Counted from the first letter of the stretch, positions 12,158 to 24,627 are shown. The stretch is DNA of 64,000 nt from Earliella scabrosa (GCA_022605405.1 JABYQQ010000003.1:2852001-2916000); one strand, 5' to 3'. Numbers and translations are program-made. The notes: generated from the letters alone by a model not told the origin.

Positions 12158-15100
12158 TCATACGCACGCGTACCGGACGTACGTACACACGAGCTCCTCA
12201 CCGAGCTCGCAGTCGACGAGGTTGCCGGACGCACGCCGTGCCTGCCTCGCGTCCAACGGAGGGACAGGGCTGGTCACCAGCAGATCCTCGAGGTACTCCA
12301 CAACCTCAAACGCAGGGCTCGCGGGGTCCCTGCGCACCGCATCAAGGAACACGCTCATCGGGACTTCCTTCAGCGGTCTATCCTGGCCACGGAAGGTGGC
12401 GAGTGCGCGGACGACGTATGCCCAAGGCGTGGACAGCACGTTGTCGAGGGTGTAGTATCGGACGGGCCCCGGCGCGGGGTGTGCGGCAGCGTGCTCGACC
12501 TCGCGGAAGAGGATGTCGGCGGCGACGTCGACGGGGAGCCAGCGGACGGGCGCGAGCCCCGTCGGGACAATGCCCAAGGCGTCTGCAGAACGGAGGAGGC
12601 GTGGGATATACTCGCTCTTTGCCCATGCGCCGGTCTTGAGAGCGCCAGAGAGCTGTCCGCACCGGATGACAGTTGCGCGCAGCTCGGGGCGCTGTGCGAC
12701 CGCGCTCTGGAGGATTTGCTCCGAGACGTACTTGCTGTAGGAGTAGCCTTGGGGAATTGCGAACTCGGACGAGTTGAGTGCGGCTTCGGGGACGGGGGCG
12801 GTGAAGGGCCAGCGAGCGACGGCTCCGATGGAGGATACGAAGGCAACGTGTGGCGGGCAGGCGAGGGGGGAAGACAGTGCGAGGTCGAGGATGGCGCGGA
12901 CGCCGGCGACGTGGGGCTCGAAGGAGGGAAGAAAGAGGTTGAAATTGAGGAGCCAAGCGTTGTGCACGATGTGCGTGAGTTCAGCGGAGAGCTGCAGCGC
13001 TCAGTGTGAGCACGAGAGAAGTCAATCGTGTGAACAACGTAGAACATACCTTAATGTAGACATCGTCGCTGATTCCAAGCTTCCGCTTCCCTACTTCAAT
13101 CTCAACATACTGGACCCGGCCTTCCTGAACCGCCGTTGCGAGTGCTGCAGTGTCCAATCCCTTATCCGCAAAGGCAGCCTCCTGGCGATCCGCCATCGAG
13201 CGTGTAGGGTGCGCACGGTTCAACAGGTAAATCTTGCGAACATGCTTCTGAGCCAGGAGGTGTGCAACGTACGTCGCGCCCAGCGAGCCGGTGGTGCCTG
13301 TGACGGCGTATACGTCCTCATGCTCTGGTACGGGGAACACACCCGTATGTCTGGGGAGATCCGCAGTGTACCTCTCGATCATAGCCTCCACGCTCGCAGA
13401 CGGCGCGGCTATGACGGGCTGCGGGACGAGTCCGGGCTTTGCACCCGCAAACTCGCGAAGATAGCGCGCGAGGGCGTCGCACGTCGGGTGCGCGTAGACC
13501 ACGTTGCGCGGGACGGGGGTGGAGATGCCTGCGCGACGAATCGCAGCAGAAAGGGCGGTGCGGAGCTTGGTCGCGACGAGGGAGTCCATGCCGTTGCGGA
13601 AAAAGTCGTCGTGAGGTCCGAGCTTGCGCCCGAGAGCGTCTGCGACGACGTCTTGCACGAAAGGCAATACATCCTTCACCGAAGAGGTCGACGAAGAGAC
13701 TAGCAGAGCGCTGTGAGCGGTCGCGAAGTCCACACCGCGCTCGAGCGCCTCGTATGCGCGCTCGATGTCGTCGGTGTAGAGCGCCAGCGAGGCCTTGGTC
13801 TTCACCGTGCCCTTGTCTGAGACCAGGAAGGGGCGATCCGGACGCGCAACGAGGACCATGCCGCGGAGCAGGCGCGAGTGCTGCGGGACGATCTTGTTGA
13901 CGTGGCCGTCGATGTGCGGCCACACTTTGTCAACGTATTGGGCGATGGCGTCCTCCGAGCTTGACTTGAGCAAACCGGCTGGAGGACTGATGATAGCTCC
14001 GTTGACGAACCTACCCGCGCCAAAGATGATGGCGTGGTAGATGTAGGGAGACGCGCAAAGAAGTTCTTCTATGGGGAGAACGCGATTGTCAGTCATCCAT
14101 TCATGCTCAGTATGACTCAGGTGCTCCGAAGATGCTCGACCCCGGAGCCACGAGAAGACACCCAGGATCTTCTCGCGATTTGATTCCCGGACTTCCAAGC
14201 ACCTTCGGGTATCGGGAGAGAACCAACGCACCGAGTTGTTTGTTGTCTGTCTTCTCGCCGTTGCTGAGAACGGTCTATCCGAATTGTTTGAGTGAGCGGC
14301 GCCGCGTGTGAGCGGGTATGGCGCTAATACTTACGACATCGTCAAGACGTCCCGCGGGCTTCCATAGGTGCGACTTGTCCGGATCGGGGTGCTGCAGCCA
14401 TCCGTCGACAGTCGCGAAGCCGATGGGGTCGAGCGAGTTGACGATGGGCGGAGTAGCATGGATGGGCTGCGATCAAGTCGGGGAGCTTAGCACAAGTGGC
14501 ACATGGACTGCTAGTCTGGTACAAGACGTACAGACACAATGAGGTTATACCGCGAGTGCGGGTCGCCCTTCATCGGGTACCAATTGTACTCGTAGTAGTC
14601 AACGAGGCGCATGTACATCCAGTCAGCGGGGTCGGCGCCGACTTCTAACGATGAACGCGCGAGGGGGCCCGCCTCAGTCCTAGAGCAGCGTCAATGGGCG
14701 ATAGAGTTACAGAACTGCAAAAGACGTACGAGCCACCCCACGCAACCAGCCGCACGCCGTTCTGAACGAGGTAGGTACCGGCATTCTCGCGCAGAGGCGC
14801 GCCGCCCCAAAACACCGTGTTTTGAGCGGCCAGGGCGCCCTGAAACACATGTTGGATCAGGAACGATGTGATTCACCACACAAGGGATGATACGTACAAC
14901 TGCCTCCGTGTCCCGCGAGTCAGCGATATCTTCGAGCATGCTTGGTGGAAGCGATGCATCAACCTTCCGGTGCTTCAGGATACGAAGGTGCCGGAGGATG
15001 GTGTCAACGGAGATTGAGCGCCATGAGTCCACACACACAAACGCCGCGCCAGATCCGAGGAAGAACGGGAATGACTGCAAATTCAATGGATGAATATGTA

Positions 15101-16298
15101 CCTGATGGCAATGGAAGGAGTCAGGGAACGTACTGTGCAGATCCCGCCAGCCTAAGCGATTGAATTGATGACGCGACGACGAGATGAGGGTCAGCAGATT
15201 GTCGTGTATCGCACGGCACGGATGACCGATCAGACGGAAGTACAGAGAACATACATGGAACATGGGGAAGCACGTATAGAGGAGATCGTCATTGCACTTG
15301 GCGCGGTCGCGACCATTCGCCGCACTGATGGCCAGGAGGAACTCGTGGGACCAGGCGATGGCTTTAGGGTGACCTAAGGACATGATCAACAGTCAGCTCT
15401 GGATCAAGGGTTGAACGCAGTTGCTGGAGGAATGGCGCGAGGCACAGTCGAAACGCTTGGGCGGGAGGACGTAACTCCCTCCGGTGGATCATGAAACGTT
15501 TCCGTCGTCATATGAGAGCTCTCCATCCGCTCCAGTCGGGGGAGTAAAGAATTCAGGGGTGTGTCGATCCGCCAAACGAAGATACGAGGATGGAGCGAAG
15601 AGAACTAACCTGTTGAGCCAGAGGTGTGGAGAAAGATGACGCCACTTTCTGCTTCTTTGCGGAGGTCCGCACCAGAGAGGTTGGCGGAATTCTCGAGGAA
15701 AGTAGCCGCGCGCGCGAGTCCATCGCGGGTCGCGTCCATATCAACCGGCGGACGCGCGACGACCGTCGGCGTGACGCCAGACACGGGGTCTCGCCGGAGA
15801 ATGTCAGCATGGAGGTGGCTGATCGCACTGTCCACAATTACTGCACTACAGTTGGTCGACTGCATGAGGTGGAGGATGGCATCGGGGGAGTTGCGGACCG
15901 AGATGAGGAGAACCTATATATCCCGACATTCTCGGACTCAAGAGATGTGGATCCTAGAGAGAGAGAATGCGCACCTGCCATCGCAGCGTAAACATGGCTA
16001 CGAGATCAACGAGAAAGTCGTAGTTGCTTTCTGCGAGTAGACCGACGACGACGCGGTCCGTACCAATAGGACGAGGGTCGAGGCCAGTGACTTCGACAAG
16101 GTAGTCGGCGCGAACCCAGACATCTGCAAGAAAGTTGCGCCAGGAGACAGACGTAGTGGATGCTTCGAGCTCGGATGCGGCGTCCTGTAGGAAGCAGACA
16201 ACTTCCCGATCTGGATGGGAGTGGGCTACTCGGAGGAGGTACTCCGGTACAGGGACTGCGGGAGGGAACGGCGGCGGCGAAAAGGTCGAAGACGACAT
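12158..16298 (-). CDS. NRPS-like enzyme: adenylation, carrier and reductase domains
   Basis: Eleven exons give 1,075 aa: 16298-15975, 15913-15610, 15373-15255, 15151-15134, 15074-14898, 14839-14730, 14679-14532, 14466-14335, 14274-14232, 14068-13050, 12991-12158. Domain order is adenylation (about aa 20-530), peptidyl carrier (about 580-660) and NAD(P)-binding thioester reductase (about 710-1075). Visible motifs are the nucleotide-binding HTSGSTGHPK, FPMFHAGGI and the STEAG core. The carrier has GMDSL, with the phosphopantetheine Ser near 621. The reductase has TGTTGSLG near 715-722 and the catalytic pair Y881/K885. Such enzymes activate a carboxylic acid, tether it and release it reductively as an aldehyde or alcohol. 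The substrate cannot be read from the sequence. The start at 16298 was preferred over an in-frame ATG 36 nt upstream because the TATA-like element lies 67 nt upstream of it. No condensation domain. Intact. Confidence 0.93.
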
Positions 16299-16364
16299 GG
16301 CGAGGAAGTCGAGAGGGGAGAGAGGGAGCAACACTGCTGTCTCTTCGGTAATACCAGCAAATGG

Positions 16365-16372
16365 TATTTAAA
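16365..16372 (-). promoter_or_regulatory. TATA-like element of the NRPS-like gene
   Basis: On the minus strand the sequence reads TTTAAATA, 67 nt upstream of the chosen start codon. That is a plausible distance for a fungal TATA box with a short leader. Inferred from position and sequence only. Confidence 0.4.
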
Positions 16373-19300
16373 CTGTGTAGTTTCCGAGTCGCGCATTGCG
16401 AAGAGCTGTGTGGAGGATCTGTTGTGAGAATCCGATTGAGATGTGGAGCACGAGCTAGGGATGCGGCCGTAGCCCAGAGAGACGGAGCTGCGGGACTCAT
16501 CAGTGGGTTTATTGGCGTGTATCAGAGAATGCGCGCCGGGAACACCGGGAACATGGTCGACAGAGTGCTCTCATGCCGCATGCGTGGCCCAACCAAATTC
16601 GAATCAACTTCCCTGAGCGCTCCTGGTGTGTGACCTTCTGATAAGCGGTCACGTCTTTCCTCTTTCGGACTGCCGCTACCATAGCCCGGACTCCGTGCGA
16701 CCCATGGCCGGCACTCCCTTCCATCCCACTCTCACTGCCAGTGCTTGCCTTCTGATCCTTGAGCGCGCGCTTGGCGATGATGTGCTGCTCATACATACTG
16801 ACTACATTCTGAACAACACTCTGTCACCGTATACGGCGGCACCGCGGGGGTCGGAGGAGGCTCGACGACGCACTCGCTCCAAGACTCCGACCATGACATC
16901 GACAGAAACCGCCACTAGCGCCATGTGTGGTCGCCTAGCGACGTCCAATATGCGTTTTGGCTCGCCGACAAAGCCGCATGAAACTTTGCAGCCCCGCCCT
17001 CCGCAGGTGAGTAACCGCTTAGTACGCCAATGCCGTCGCCCGTTGCCCGACAATTCCGCGTCGGTTCGTCCATATTGTGGAGGAAACCCGCGAGAACGTC
17101 ACTCTCAGCTCCGCGCCCTGTCAGTTCAGCATTTCTGAGGTGGGCAGGGCGTGTTAACGTGACAGTTGCAGGCTAGTCATTTGATGTCATGCATGATTCG
17201 CAGGCGGTACAGTCGTGACCCGCATCGAACAGTACAGCAGAGCACAGTTGTTCGTCGACGAGGTCGCTGATCATGATATCAATGTTTGCGCAGGAACGCA
17301 TACCCAACCATGTTTGTGAATATCTTTGGGTGCTCGCGTTTCTGAATACGCTACATATGAGAGCGACGCTGCTTTCAGAGCTTGGCTACAGCCTACCAAT
17401 CAGCGGATAAGTCTAGCTTCTGCCCAGCCTGAGATAGCGGCCTGTAGGATCCTTCTTCCGTCATGCCATGGACGCTCATGGCCTTCTAACGCAGCGGCTC
17501 ACATTGTTCGAAATGTCAGTGTTATCATTTTCTTCCGGCTCATCAGAGGTCCTGGGTGCGACAAGTGACACGCTGGCCTCGCAGACGTATCACCACTTGA
17601 GAGGGAAGCTCACTCACACTTATGTAACATTGATCCACAGAACCATCGTCCATGGCAGGATGTCCAGTCACGCACCCGGGATATGGCTTGACTGAGATCG
17701 TTTACACTCTGCAACGTACGGTTCGGGTCCCACCTTGAAAACGAGGGCTTCTCTGGAGAAGACTTGCCGAAAGCAGACGACGTCTCTCGCCAAATGGCAT
17801 GTGCAGGCTCGCCGGAACGTTGCCGGGAGAAGAGAAGCACGGAGAACCAACCCGATATGCCCTGTACCTGTTCTATTCACTGACGTTCGAACATCGGATG
17901 TAGGCGAGTGCAGCTTCTAGCTAGGATGTCCTGCCGCTGGGACATCTCCTCGTCCTATGCCAGAACTGGGACACCGGAGAATGGCGCGATGTGCCATGTG
18001 CGCGCACGGTGCTTACGCAGACCCGACAGTGAGTTCTATTGGTTACATCTTGCGCTCAACAAAACTGATTGGTCTACACGGAGCCTCTCGACACTCGAAC
18101 ACTGCTCCGCCTCGGAGTCTGTACTGCAGACGCCAGACGAGCCTCCGATGATTATCTCCGTTCAATAACAATTGATGAAGTCCGGATATAGGCGAGCAGA
18201 CAGGTACGGCTCTCATCAAACGTAACGTAAGAGCACCGGCTCACAATACTCCGTCTTACATCTGTAATGGATGCGGTATGGCGCACGCAGGCATCCCCGT
18301 GTTACGTTCGGATGATGCAGCGGACTTGGAGAACCTGATGGAGTCCCAGAACGCCACAAAGGGGGCGCTTCTGGCTTGTCTTGCCATCCTGGTGTTGCGC
18401 CCATGGGAAGAGCGCAGGACGCAGCCGCAAGGATCTGACAGCTCGCAATGATGCTGGGAGCAGACTCCGAGGGGCCGGAGTATGGGTGCCGGTGAGTACA
18501 TACTGTACTCTTGTGGGGAAGCTTGGGAACGCATCGCGGTGCGCGGCTGCGTGGGAACGCTTAGGGTTCATGCCACGTTGTAATGTGCGCGCGAGTGTCG
18601 ACGTGCGTCGGGGTTCAACTGACAAAATGACAAGGATGGTATAGCTTGGAACGTACGCCTTTGCGCTTGGGAGTCGGAGCACCTTCGTACGTACTTGTTC
18701 GCTCGATCAGTTCCCGGTGAGTGTCAGCTCATTTCCGTCTACGTACGAGGCACCATGTGAACCAATGGATGACATCCCTCCTCATCCCAGGTGAGCTGTC
18801 CGGCGCACCGGACAAAATGCAGGGATGACGTGTGTATCTGGGCGTTCGAGCTGCAGCCTGAGGCCTGGGATGCGACGGTTCAATATTTCAATACCCTGAG
18901 TCGCATTAGTCACTGCGAGAAGGCCCGCGGAGGTAAGCCTCATCAGTCCTCCATTGAGTTCCGTCCCTAGTATGCGTCGCGGCTTCTTCAAGATCCGTTC
19001 GAGTCGTACTGCAGCGTGTCCAACTCGGAATACCAGAATGCTTCCGTGCGTCGGCATTCCCGTATTCCAAATCAAACGGTAGCGTGCACAACTGCGTGTC
19101 CTTGGAACGCGCGTGGCGCTCTCAACCCACCTTCCGCTTCTTCACTCTCTCGCTCTCACCCTCCACGTTCTAAGGCCCGGCCCACCCCCCTTCGTCTTAT
19201 GCATCTACAGGGAGCATAGATCAACGCGTCGCCTCCATCCCGTGCAATGTCCACTGCCAGGACGTCCACTTGCAGCCATGAGCTTCCCAGCCTCCGACAT

Positions 19301-20761
19301 TTACCGGGTCTTACCAACGTGCATGTCTCCCGATTGCAAATGCCGCATGCACTAACACGCCTCCTGCGCCCTTCTAGCCTCCCAGACTCTCCCACCCGAG
19401 GCCAGAACCGACAGGCGAGCCCGACGTGCGCGACAGCAAAGTATCGCTGACGATGGCCTGCATGGTCAGCACCCGCCTGTGCCCGGGTCTGAAGCGCGAA
19501 GCTATAAGGTCCGTGCCTTCTTACGCATCCTTACGCACGCGTTTGCTCGTCTGTGTCCTACCCTGGCCTACCCGAGTCGGCAGGACGGGCAGACGTAAGG
19601 GTCGGGGTCTTGGGTAGCAACGCGGACGCTTCAGTTCGGGTATTGCAAATGTCGGATTCCACGGCTCGCGGGTGAGGCGCAGTCGAGGTCAAGGGCGGGA
19701 TTCGGAAGGCCTTGGTGAAATCGGCGAGTTGCTGTGGACGGGACGCTGTCCGTGTACATATCTCACATCGGAGTTGCCGTCGCCGGAGAGAGACACGGTA
19801 AGCGTCACGGCCGACCCGCCCGCGGTGACTGTGCTGAATGGACTCTAGCCGAGCCTTGCTGACTGCTTGCTGACGTGCCCTCATGGTCAGCGATGACAAG
19901 TGATCGCTCATGTACACACGCATGCCATCGTCACCGTAACCAGATACATAACTCGGCGTTAATACCTTAGGCCGGGATGCTCAAGCATGTGTGCGCCCAT
20001 TGACCGAGCGAACGTCGCGGTACTTCCGGCCTGGAGAAAGTCTAATTCATTTACCACCATTTCCCGTAATTTGTTGTCTGATCAAGGAGGAACTGGAGGC
20101 TGAGTCGGGCTCCAAGCCTCATGGCCCACAGCGGACCGCGTGCGAAGAGGCTACAACTAAGCTTCGAGCATTCTCTACATCACTCGCCCAACTTGAATGC
20201 GTACGTATACGTTTTGACTTCTGGAGCTTGAAAGGCCGGTCTAGAGCAAGGACCTAAGTCAAGGTCGTGCATATCGATGTTCGAGCATAGGGAGTCTCGA
20301 CTCTCGTCGCAGTCCTGATTAGCAGTTGTTGGCCGTAGAGCCAGAGTCACAGGTGGACCAGGATGGCCTGTCAACGGTTCTGTCATCCATAGGCCGAGAT
20401 GTAAGTCACCGTCGCGGCCAGTGCCTAGCACATCCCATCGTTCCTTCGACGAGGCGGGTTCTCCCGTGTCTCATATGTCGGACAGAGGAGCAAGTTACTC
20501 GTCGGGAAGCGAGGCTGCGGCGAACCTATTGGCAGACAGACTCAGACAGGTCGATTCCCCATGCCCCCGGGCCCGTTCTCTTCGTCTTCACGCCGTGTAG
20601 GGTGGGTCGCACTGCATCGCCCGCGTTCCAGTTCTCATTGATATGCATTGCAAGGGCATTTTTCCAGTGCCGCTATATGAAAACCGAACTTGCGACAGAG
20701 CTGCCAACCTGGTCTTGAGTTCGAGTAAGATCGGGCACTTCTCACGCAGGGGATGATTTAA
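16373..20761. other. Gene-poor region upstream of the NRPS-like gene
   Basis: About 4.4 kb without a gene I can support. A few stretches look faintly coding, for example a minus-strand frame at 17.67-17.88 kb with a possible splice donor. None gives a recognisable family or a chain of phased exons. A small imperfect hairpin lies at 19024-19065. The part nearest 16.4 kb presumably holds regulatory sequence of the NRPS-like gene. Confidence 0.5.
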
Positions 20762-21307
20762 CACGACGGGCACCGCCCCAAAACCGGTCGCCAGAAATGT
20801 TCGGGAAAATCTCCACTGAGGCGACCTGACTTGATCTTTTGAGCATGATTATCGTTATCTGGAGAGGTAGCATTAGCTGGAGCCTTGTCGAGCCTTTAAG
20901 TGAGCAAGGAAGGAAGCCTTACAAGTGAACAAAGACTGCGACTGGAAAGGATGGACAAAGGTAGCCTATCAATGACTCAGAAAGGCCTCCGAGTGAATGT
21001 CACCTAATCAGCGCGCAGATATGTCACATTCCGACCATTATGCCACGTTCTGCTGCCCTGGATAGGTCACCTCTTCCCGTTCAAACCCCCCGCCACCGAA
21101 TAGTTCACCTCGAGGGAACATTTCTTTCTATCGGAAATGACACCGAAGTATTCTTCATTTCCTACTACCGGAAAGTTGAGCTATAGTGTCGGTATAGGTT
21201 AGCTGTTACAGCGCCTCATATGCATGGTGAATGTTCAGGTCAGGTCGCCTCAGTGGAGATTTTCCCGAACATTTCTGGCGACCAGTTCTGGGGCGGTGCC
21301 CGCCGTG
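20762..21307. mobile_element. MITE, PIF/Harbinger-type
   Basis: A 546-bp element is bounded by inverted terminal repeats of about 74 bp (20762-20835 and 21234-21307) that differ at only about four positions. The termini are CACGACGGGC and its near-complement GCCCGCCGTG. The trinucleotide TAA directly flanks both ends (20759-20761 and 21308-21310), which fits the 3-bp TAA/TTA target duplication of PIF/Harbinger elements. The interior of about 400 bp has no transposase and no long frame, so the element is non-autonomous. The TIRs and TAA are seen directly. The superfamily is inferred from the duplication length. A TA-duplicating Tc1/mariner origin is a weaker alternative. Confidence 0.8.
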
Positions 21308-21660
21308 TAAGTACTTACATGTCCCGGGCCGGAAGGCGGGCTGTTGTGCCCTCGGAATGAGCGACTAGTATTCCTCCTCTTGCCGCACGCCTCACTTGAA
21401 CATGTGCTCGCACATTTTTAGAGAACTAGCCATGCGAGCATGAGACAGAGCAGAGTGACGGCGACTCACACCTCAATACTACCCTGGTCCCTGGTCCGAC
21501 TTGCGACCTTGCTCTCCTGTTGCGCACGCCAAGAGCAACCCTCATGGAGAGCATGGTGCCTGTTGTGAGGTATGCCCCAATGAACAAATGACCACGACAA
21601 AAGCAAGTGTGTACTGACCTCGGATCAGTACACTGGCTGCAGGCCCTCCCGGCAGGTCAG

Positions 21661-21986
21661 TACAGCTGTTTTCACACGACTTGTCGTTTGACGCCTCGCC
21701 GCGCCGCGCGCCACCACCCGCGATTTGCCTCCCTTTGAAACTTCGAACAGCGATATCTCGTTCCCCTCTCATCGTTCCGCCTCGATTCTTGTTGTAACTC
21801 GCTCTGCTAGGCTGTCCGCAGGGCACGGCGCCCATGTTCTACTAGAAGAACGGCGGCGTCGCGTCCAGTCTGCACGACCCTCCTCTCAGCCACCGCGGAC
21901 ATCGAACAGCAATAACTTGGGAACGGGAGTGCATTTCGACGTGAAGGGTGGTGGAATATGGTCTGGGAGATTATGTGGAGGGCATG
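21661..21986 (+). repeat. Left arm of a perfect 326-bp inverted repeat
   Basis: This arm is the exact reverse complement of 22734-23059. I found no mismatch, and conceptual translations of both strands agree in the two arms. The arm starts TACAGCTGTT and ends GGAGGGCATG. It contains no recognised domain and no GT-AG chain. A short hairpin, GTACTGA...TCAGTAC (21611-21631), lies 29 bp outside it. Confidence 0.95.
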
Positions 21987-22733
21987 GCGTGTGAGTAGTA
22001 TGCTCTTGATATCATAATACTCGTTGCTGGACAGACCTGGCAGCCTCCCACTTCGCCCCCTTGTTCCACACCTCCAAGCACCTTTGTAATCCCCTCCCTA
22101 GTTGCTGAAACTTGGGTCCCAAACATCGTCATGCTGAAATACAGCAATTTGGGATCAACAGAACAGTGGTGAGTGTCAAGTGCTCTCTCCATATGCCAAC
22201 CCATACTACGTCGTGTTCAACGTGCATGTATCAACTATACTTAGTAGTATTCATATGGATTGACCTATGCTGGCATCTCTTCTCGTCGTGTGGAGCAATT
22301 GCAGCCCAATAGGTGCAGTCCTTCAACCGTCAGGAGACGTGCTCTGGGGAGCTGCTTTAGCTTGTACTTGCTCCTCTCTAATCCGGCCGTAGTACAGAAA
22401 CATGGACGGAATTTCATTTGAAGACATTCATGGAATGTAGAGGGTACACAAACGCGTAGGTATAGTATATGTATGGCGTTGCGATATGGATGTGTAGGTA
22501 GAGTAGGAGTGGAACAGGAATCGCGACATTGCTCACCCGGATCTCTCTCTTGCGTGACTCATCAACCCTTCTGACCCTCAACAATCAATCTTCAACCCGT
22601 GTTCCATCCAGATAGTGTCGCACTATCACTTCATGAAGCGTTGCTAGGTGTGGATGCTGGGGGCTCATAGTAGACGCCCGTCATGGTGTCGAGTTATGCC
22701 AATGCGCGAGTGAAAGACGTACTATCATGCACG
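21987..22733. other. Spacer between the inverted arms
   Basis: This 747-bp spacer has no frame above about 77 codons, no transposase motif and no recognised gene. A plus-strand stretch near 22.09-22.18 kb reads like a short exon, followed by GTGAGT, but I could not extend it into a gene model. Confidence 0.6.
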
Positions 22734-23059
22734 CATGCCCTCCACATAATCTCCCAGACCATATTCCACCACCCTTCACGTCGAAATGCACTCCCGTTCC
22801 CAAGTTATTGCTGTTCGATGTCCGCGGTGGCTGAGAGGAGGGTCGTGCAGACTGGACGCGACGCCGCCGTTCTTCTAGTAGAACATGGGCGCCGTGCCCT
22901 GCGGACAGCCTAGCAGAGCGAGTTACAACAAGAATCGAGGCGGAACGATGAGAGGGGAACGAGATATCGCTGTTCGAAGTTTCAAAGGGAGGCAAATCGC
23001 GGGTGGTGGCGCGCGGCGCGGCGAGGCGTCAAACGACAAGTCGTGTGAAAACAGCTGTA
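22734..23059 (-). repeat. Right arm of a perfect 326-bp inverted repeat
   Basis: Reverse complement of 21661-21986. Both outer ends read TACAGCTG / CAGCTGTA, so each arm is preceded or followed by TA next to CAGCTG. That would match a Tc1/mariner-like TA duplication. However, the TA is itself part of the mirrored sequence, so it is not independent evidence. No longer target duplication is visible outside the arms. Confidence 0.95.
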
Positions 23060-24627
23060 ATACGGGGTGGTTTCCAGAGCCGCGTTGGCATGCGACCGCG
23101 TTCAACACGTCGACGAAGGAGCTTTGACGATCAGTACCTCGAGATCTGGATTCGCGTTCAAATTCAGCCAAGGATGATCATGCATATGACGAGCAACGCC
23201 AACTGCTTGTCACTCGGACCGCTCTCCGACCTTGGTGGTTTCGAACGAGTGGCTGCGCACGTCAATAGAGCCCAGATACTGAAGAGCATCACTATATTGG
23301 ACGCAAGTCCCTCTCAAGCCGCCGGGGGTGCCAGATGGGCAATTTGGAGTCACTGCCAGTGCCAGCACAGTCATCCGCCGAGGCTCGCTGGCACTGAGTT
23401 TGAAGTCAACCACGGCCCACCGACTACTTACACGTGCAGTTCACAACGTACCGGATAGCACATGGGCAGTGCATGAACTGGAAGATGTCCTAGCAGCAGA
23501 AGCTTCGATTTGCTTCACTTGTCGAGGCGGAGGTGCAGTGTTGCATCAGCCACAGACGCGTTGTTGTTCTATGTTTATACCCTTGGGCGCTCAGAAGCGT
23601 GGCGACCGTGACCTGGTGGCGACTACAGTACTTACCGTCTTCCAGCTCATCTCGTTCCAATCTCGTTCAGCAGCATGCCAGACTCAAGTCGCCCTTTACC
23701 GACCTGTGCTCTCTCAGTGCTGGGTAGCTTGCCTTTATTTCTGAACTGTCTGGATGCCCTGTATATGTCACTCTCATGGTACCCGGACATGCCGACTAGC
23801 AGCGACACCTGGCACTCGTCTAGCTTCTATCGAGCGACAACAGACCGTCCTCTTGTACCTCAAATCCCAACGTTTGGAAGCCCTGAGTGCAACTGGGAGG
23901 ATGCTGCTGAATCGTCGAGAGGGTCTCATGCGGTGTCAGGTTCTGACGGCGTCACGGTACGTGAAGCTTCTTGTTGCGGTCTTCTCAGTCGTCTGACTCG
24001 CTTCTTCGATATCGTAGACCCAGGATACCCGCTGGTCACCCACGGAGTCGTGCACCATTGTTATGCCTGGTCATCTATGCAAGCTCTCGCAGTCACGTAT
24101 CCAACGACTAGACTTCCTCACCGGGTGGACCAGTAAACTCACTCATGTAAGCTTGTTCTTCGTCATACTAGATGACGAGTCGAATGAACATGTACGGCCC
24201 ATGGAGCTCTTCAGCGCCGTTCGGGTCCCCTTGCGAAGCCCGCCCGTCGTGTCCAAGAAAGCTCCATTCGTCTATCTCCGCGTCCTCTCTGCTTGCGCCC
24301 TGGCACGCTCATGCATGAAGCTATACCTAGGCCGCCCCAAGTGCTCGCTATGTACCCCGTGGCCCACCGATCGGTCCTGTGCTCGCAGCACCTTGGGCAC
24401 TGCCGCGCGCCATCGCCTCCTTTCGTCAGGAGGCGCGACGCACGTGACAGACGCGACGGGAGCCGTGGGAACAGCTGCTGCGAAAATAGGAGATTATCTC
24501 GTCATTTGACCGCTGGGACTCGACTGTGCAAAACTTAGGACGGACAGGCCTCGGCAACTCTCCTGTCCGCGTTCCCGAGGGCACTATAAGACCGTTGGAC
24601 ACTGTCTTCTATCTGCACACATCCGCC
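23060..24627. other. Region upstream of the monooxygenase, with possible exons
   Basis: Contains the promoter of the gene starting at 24628. A possible unrecognised plus-strand coding stretch lies about 23760-24146. It has a well-formed 61-nt intron (23957-24017, donor GTACGTGAAG, acceptor ATCGTAG, branch-like CTGAC) joining frames in phase. The second piece (24018-24146) ends at a donor-like GTAAGC. I could not find a convincing start, a downstream exon or a family, so this may be a remnant. Confidence 0.3.
24585..24590 (+). promoter_or_regulatory. TATA-like element of the flavin monooxygenase gene
   Basis: TATAAG lies 43 nt upstream of the ATG, just downstream of a GGACAG...CTGTCC inverted pair at about 24541-24568. 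Assignment rests on motif and spacing. Confidence 0.45.

Noticed and set aside
12038..13009. 323-codon plus-strand frame
   Set aside because: Antisense to the reductase domain of the NRPS-like gene. It is a product of GC-rich codon use on the other strand and has no family motif.
19024..19065. Hairpin with 15-bp arms
   Set aside because: Two mismatches and a 12-nt loop, no flanking duplication. Expected by chance in a region this large.
21725..21994. Pair of identical 80-residue proteins encoded in the inverted arms
   Set aside because: Identity simply reflects the identical DNA arms. No homology, start context or codon evidence for a gene.
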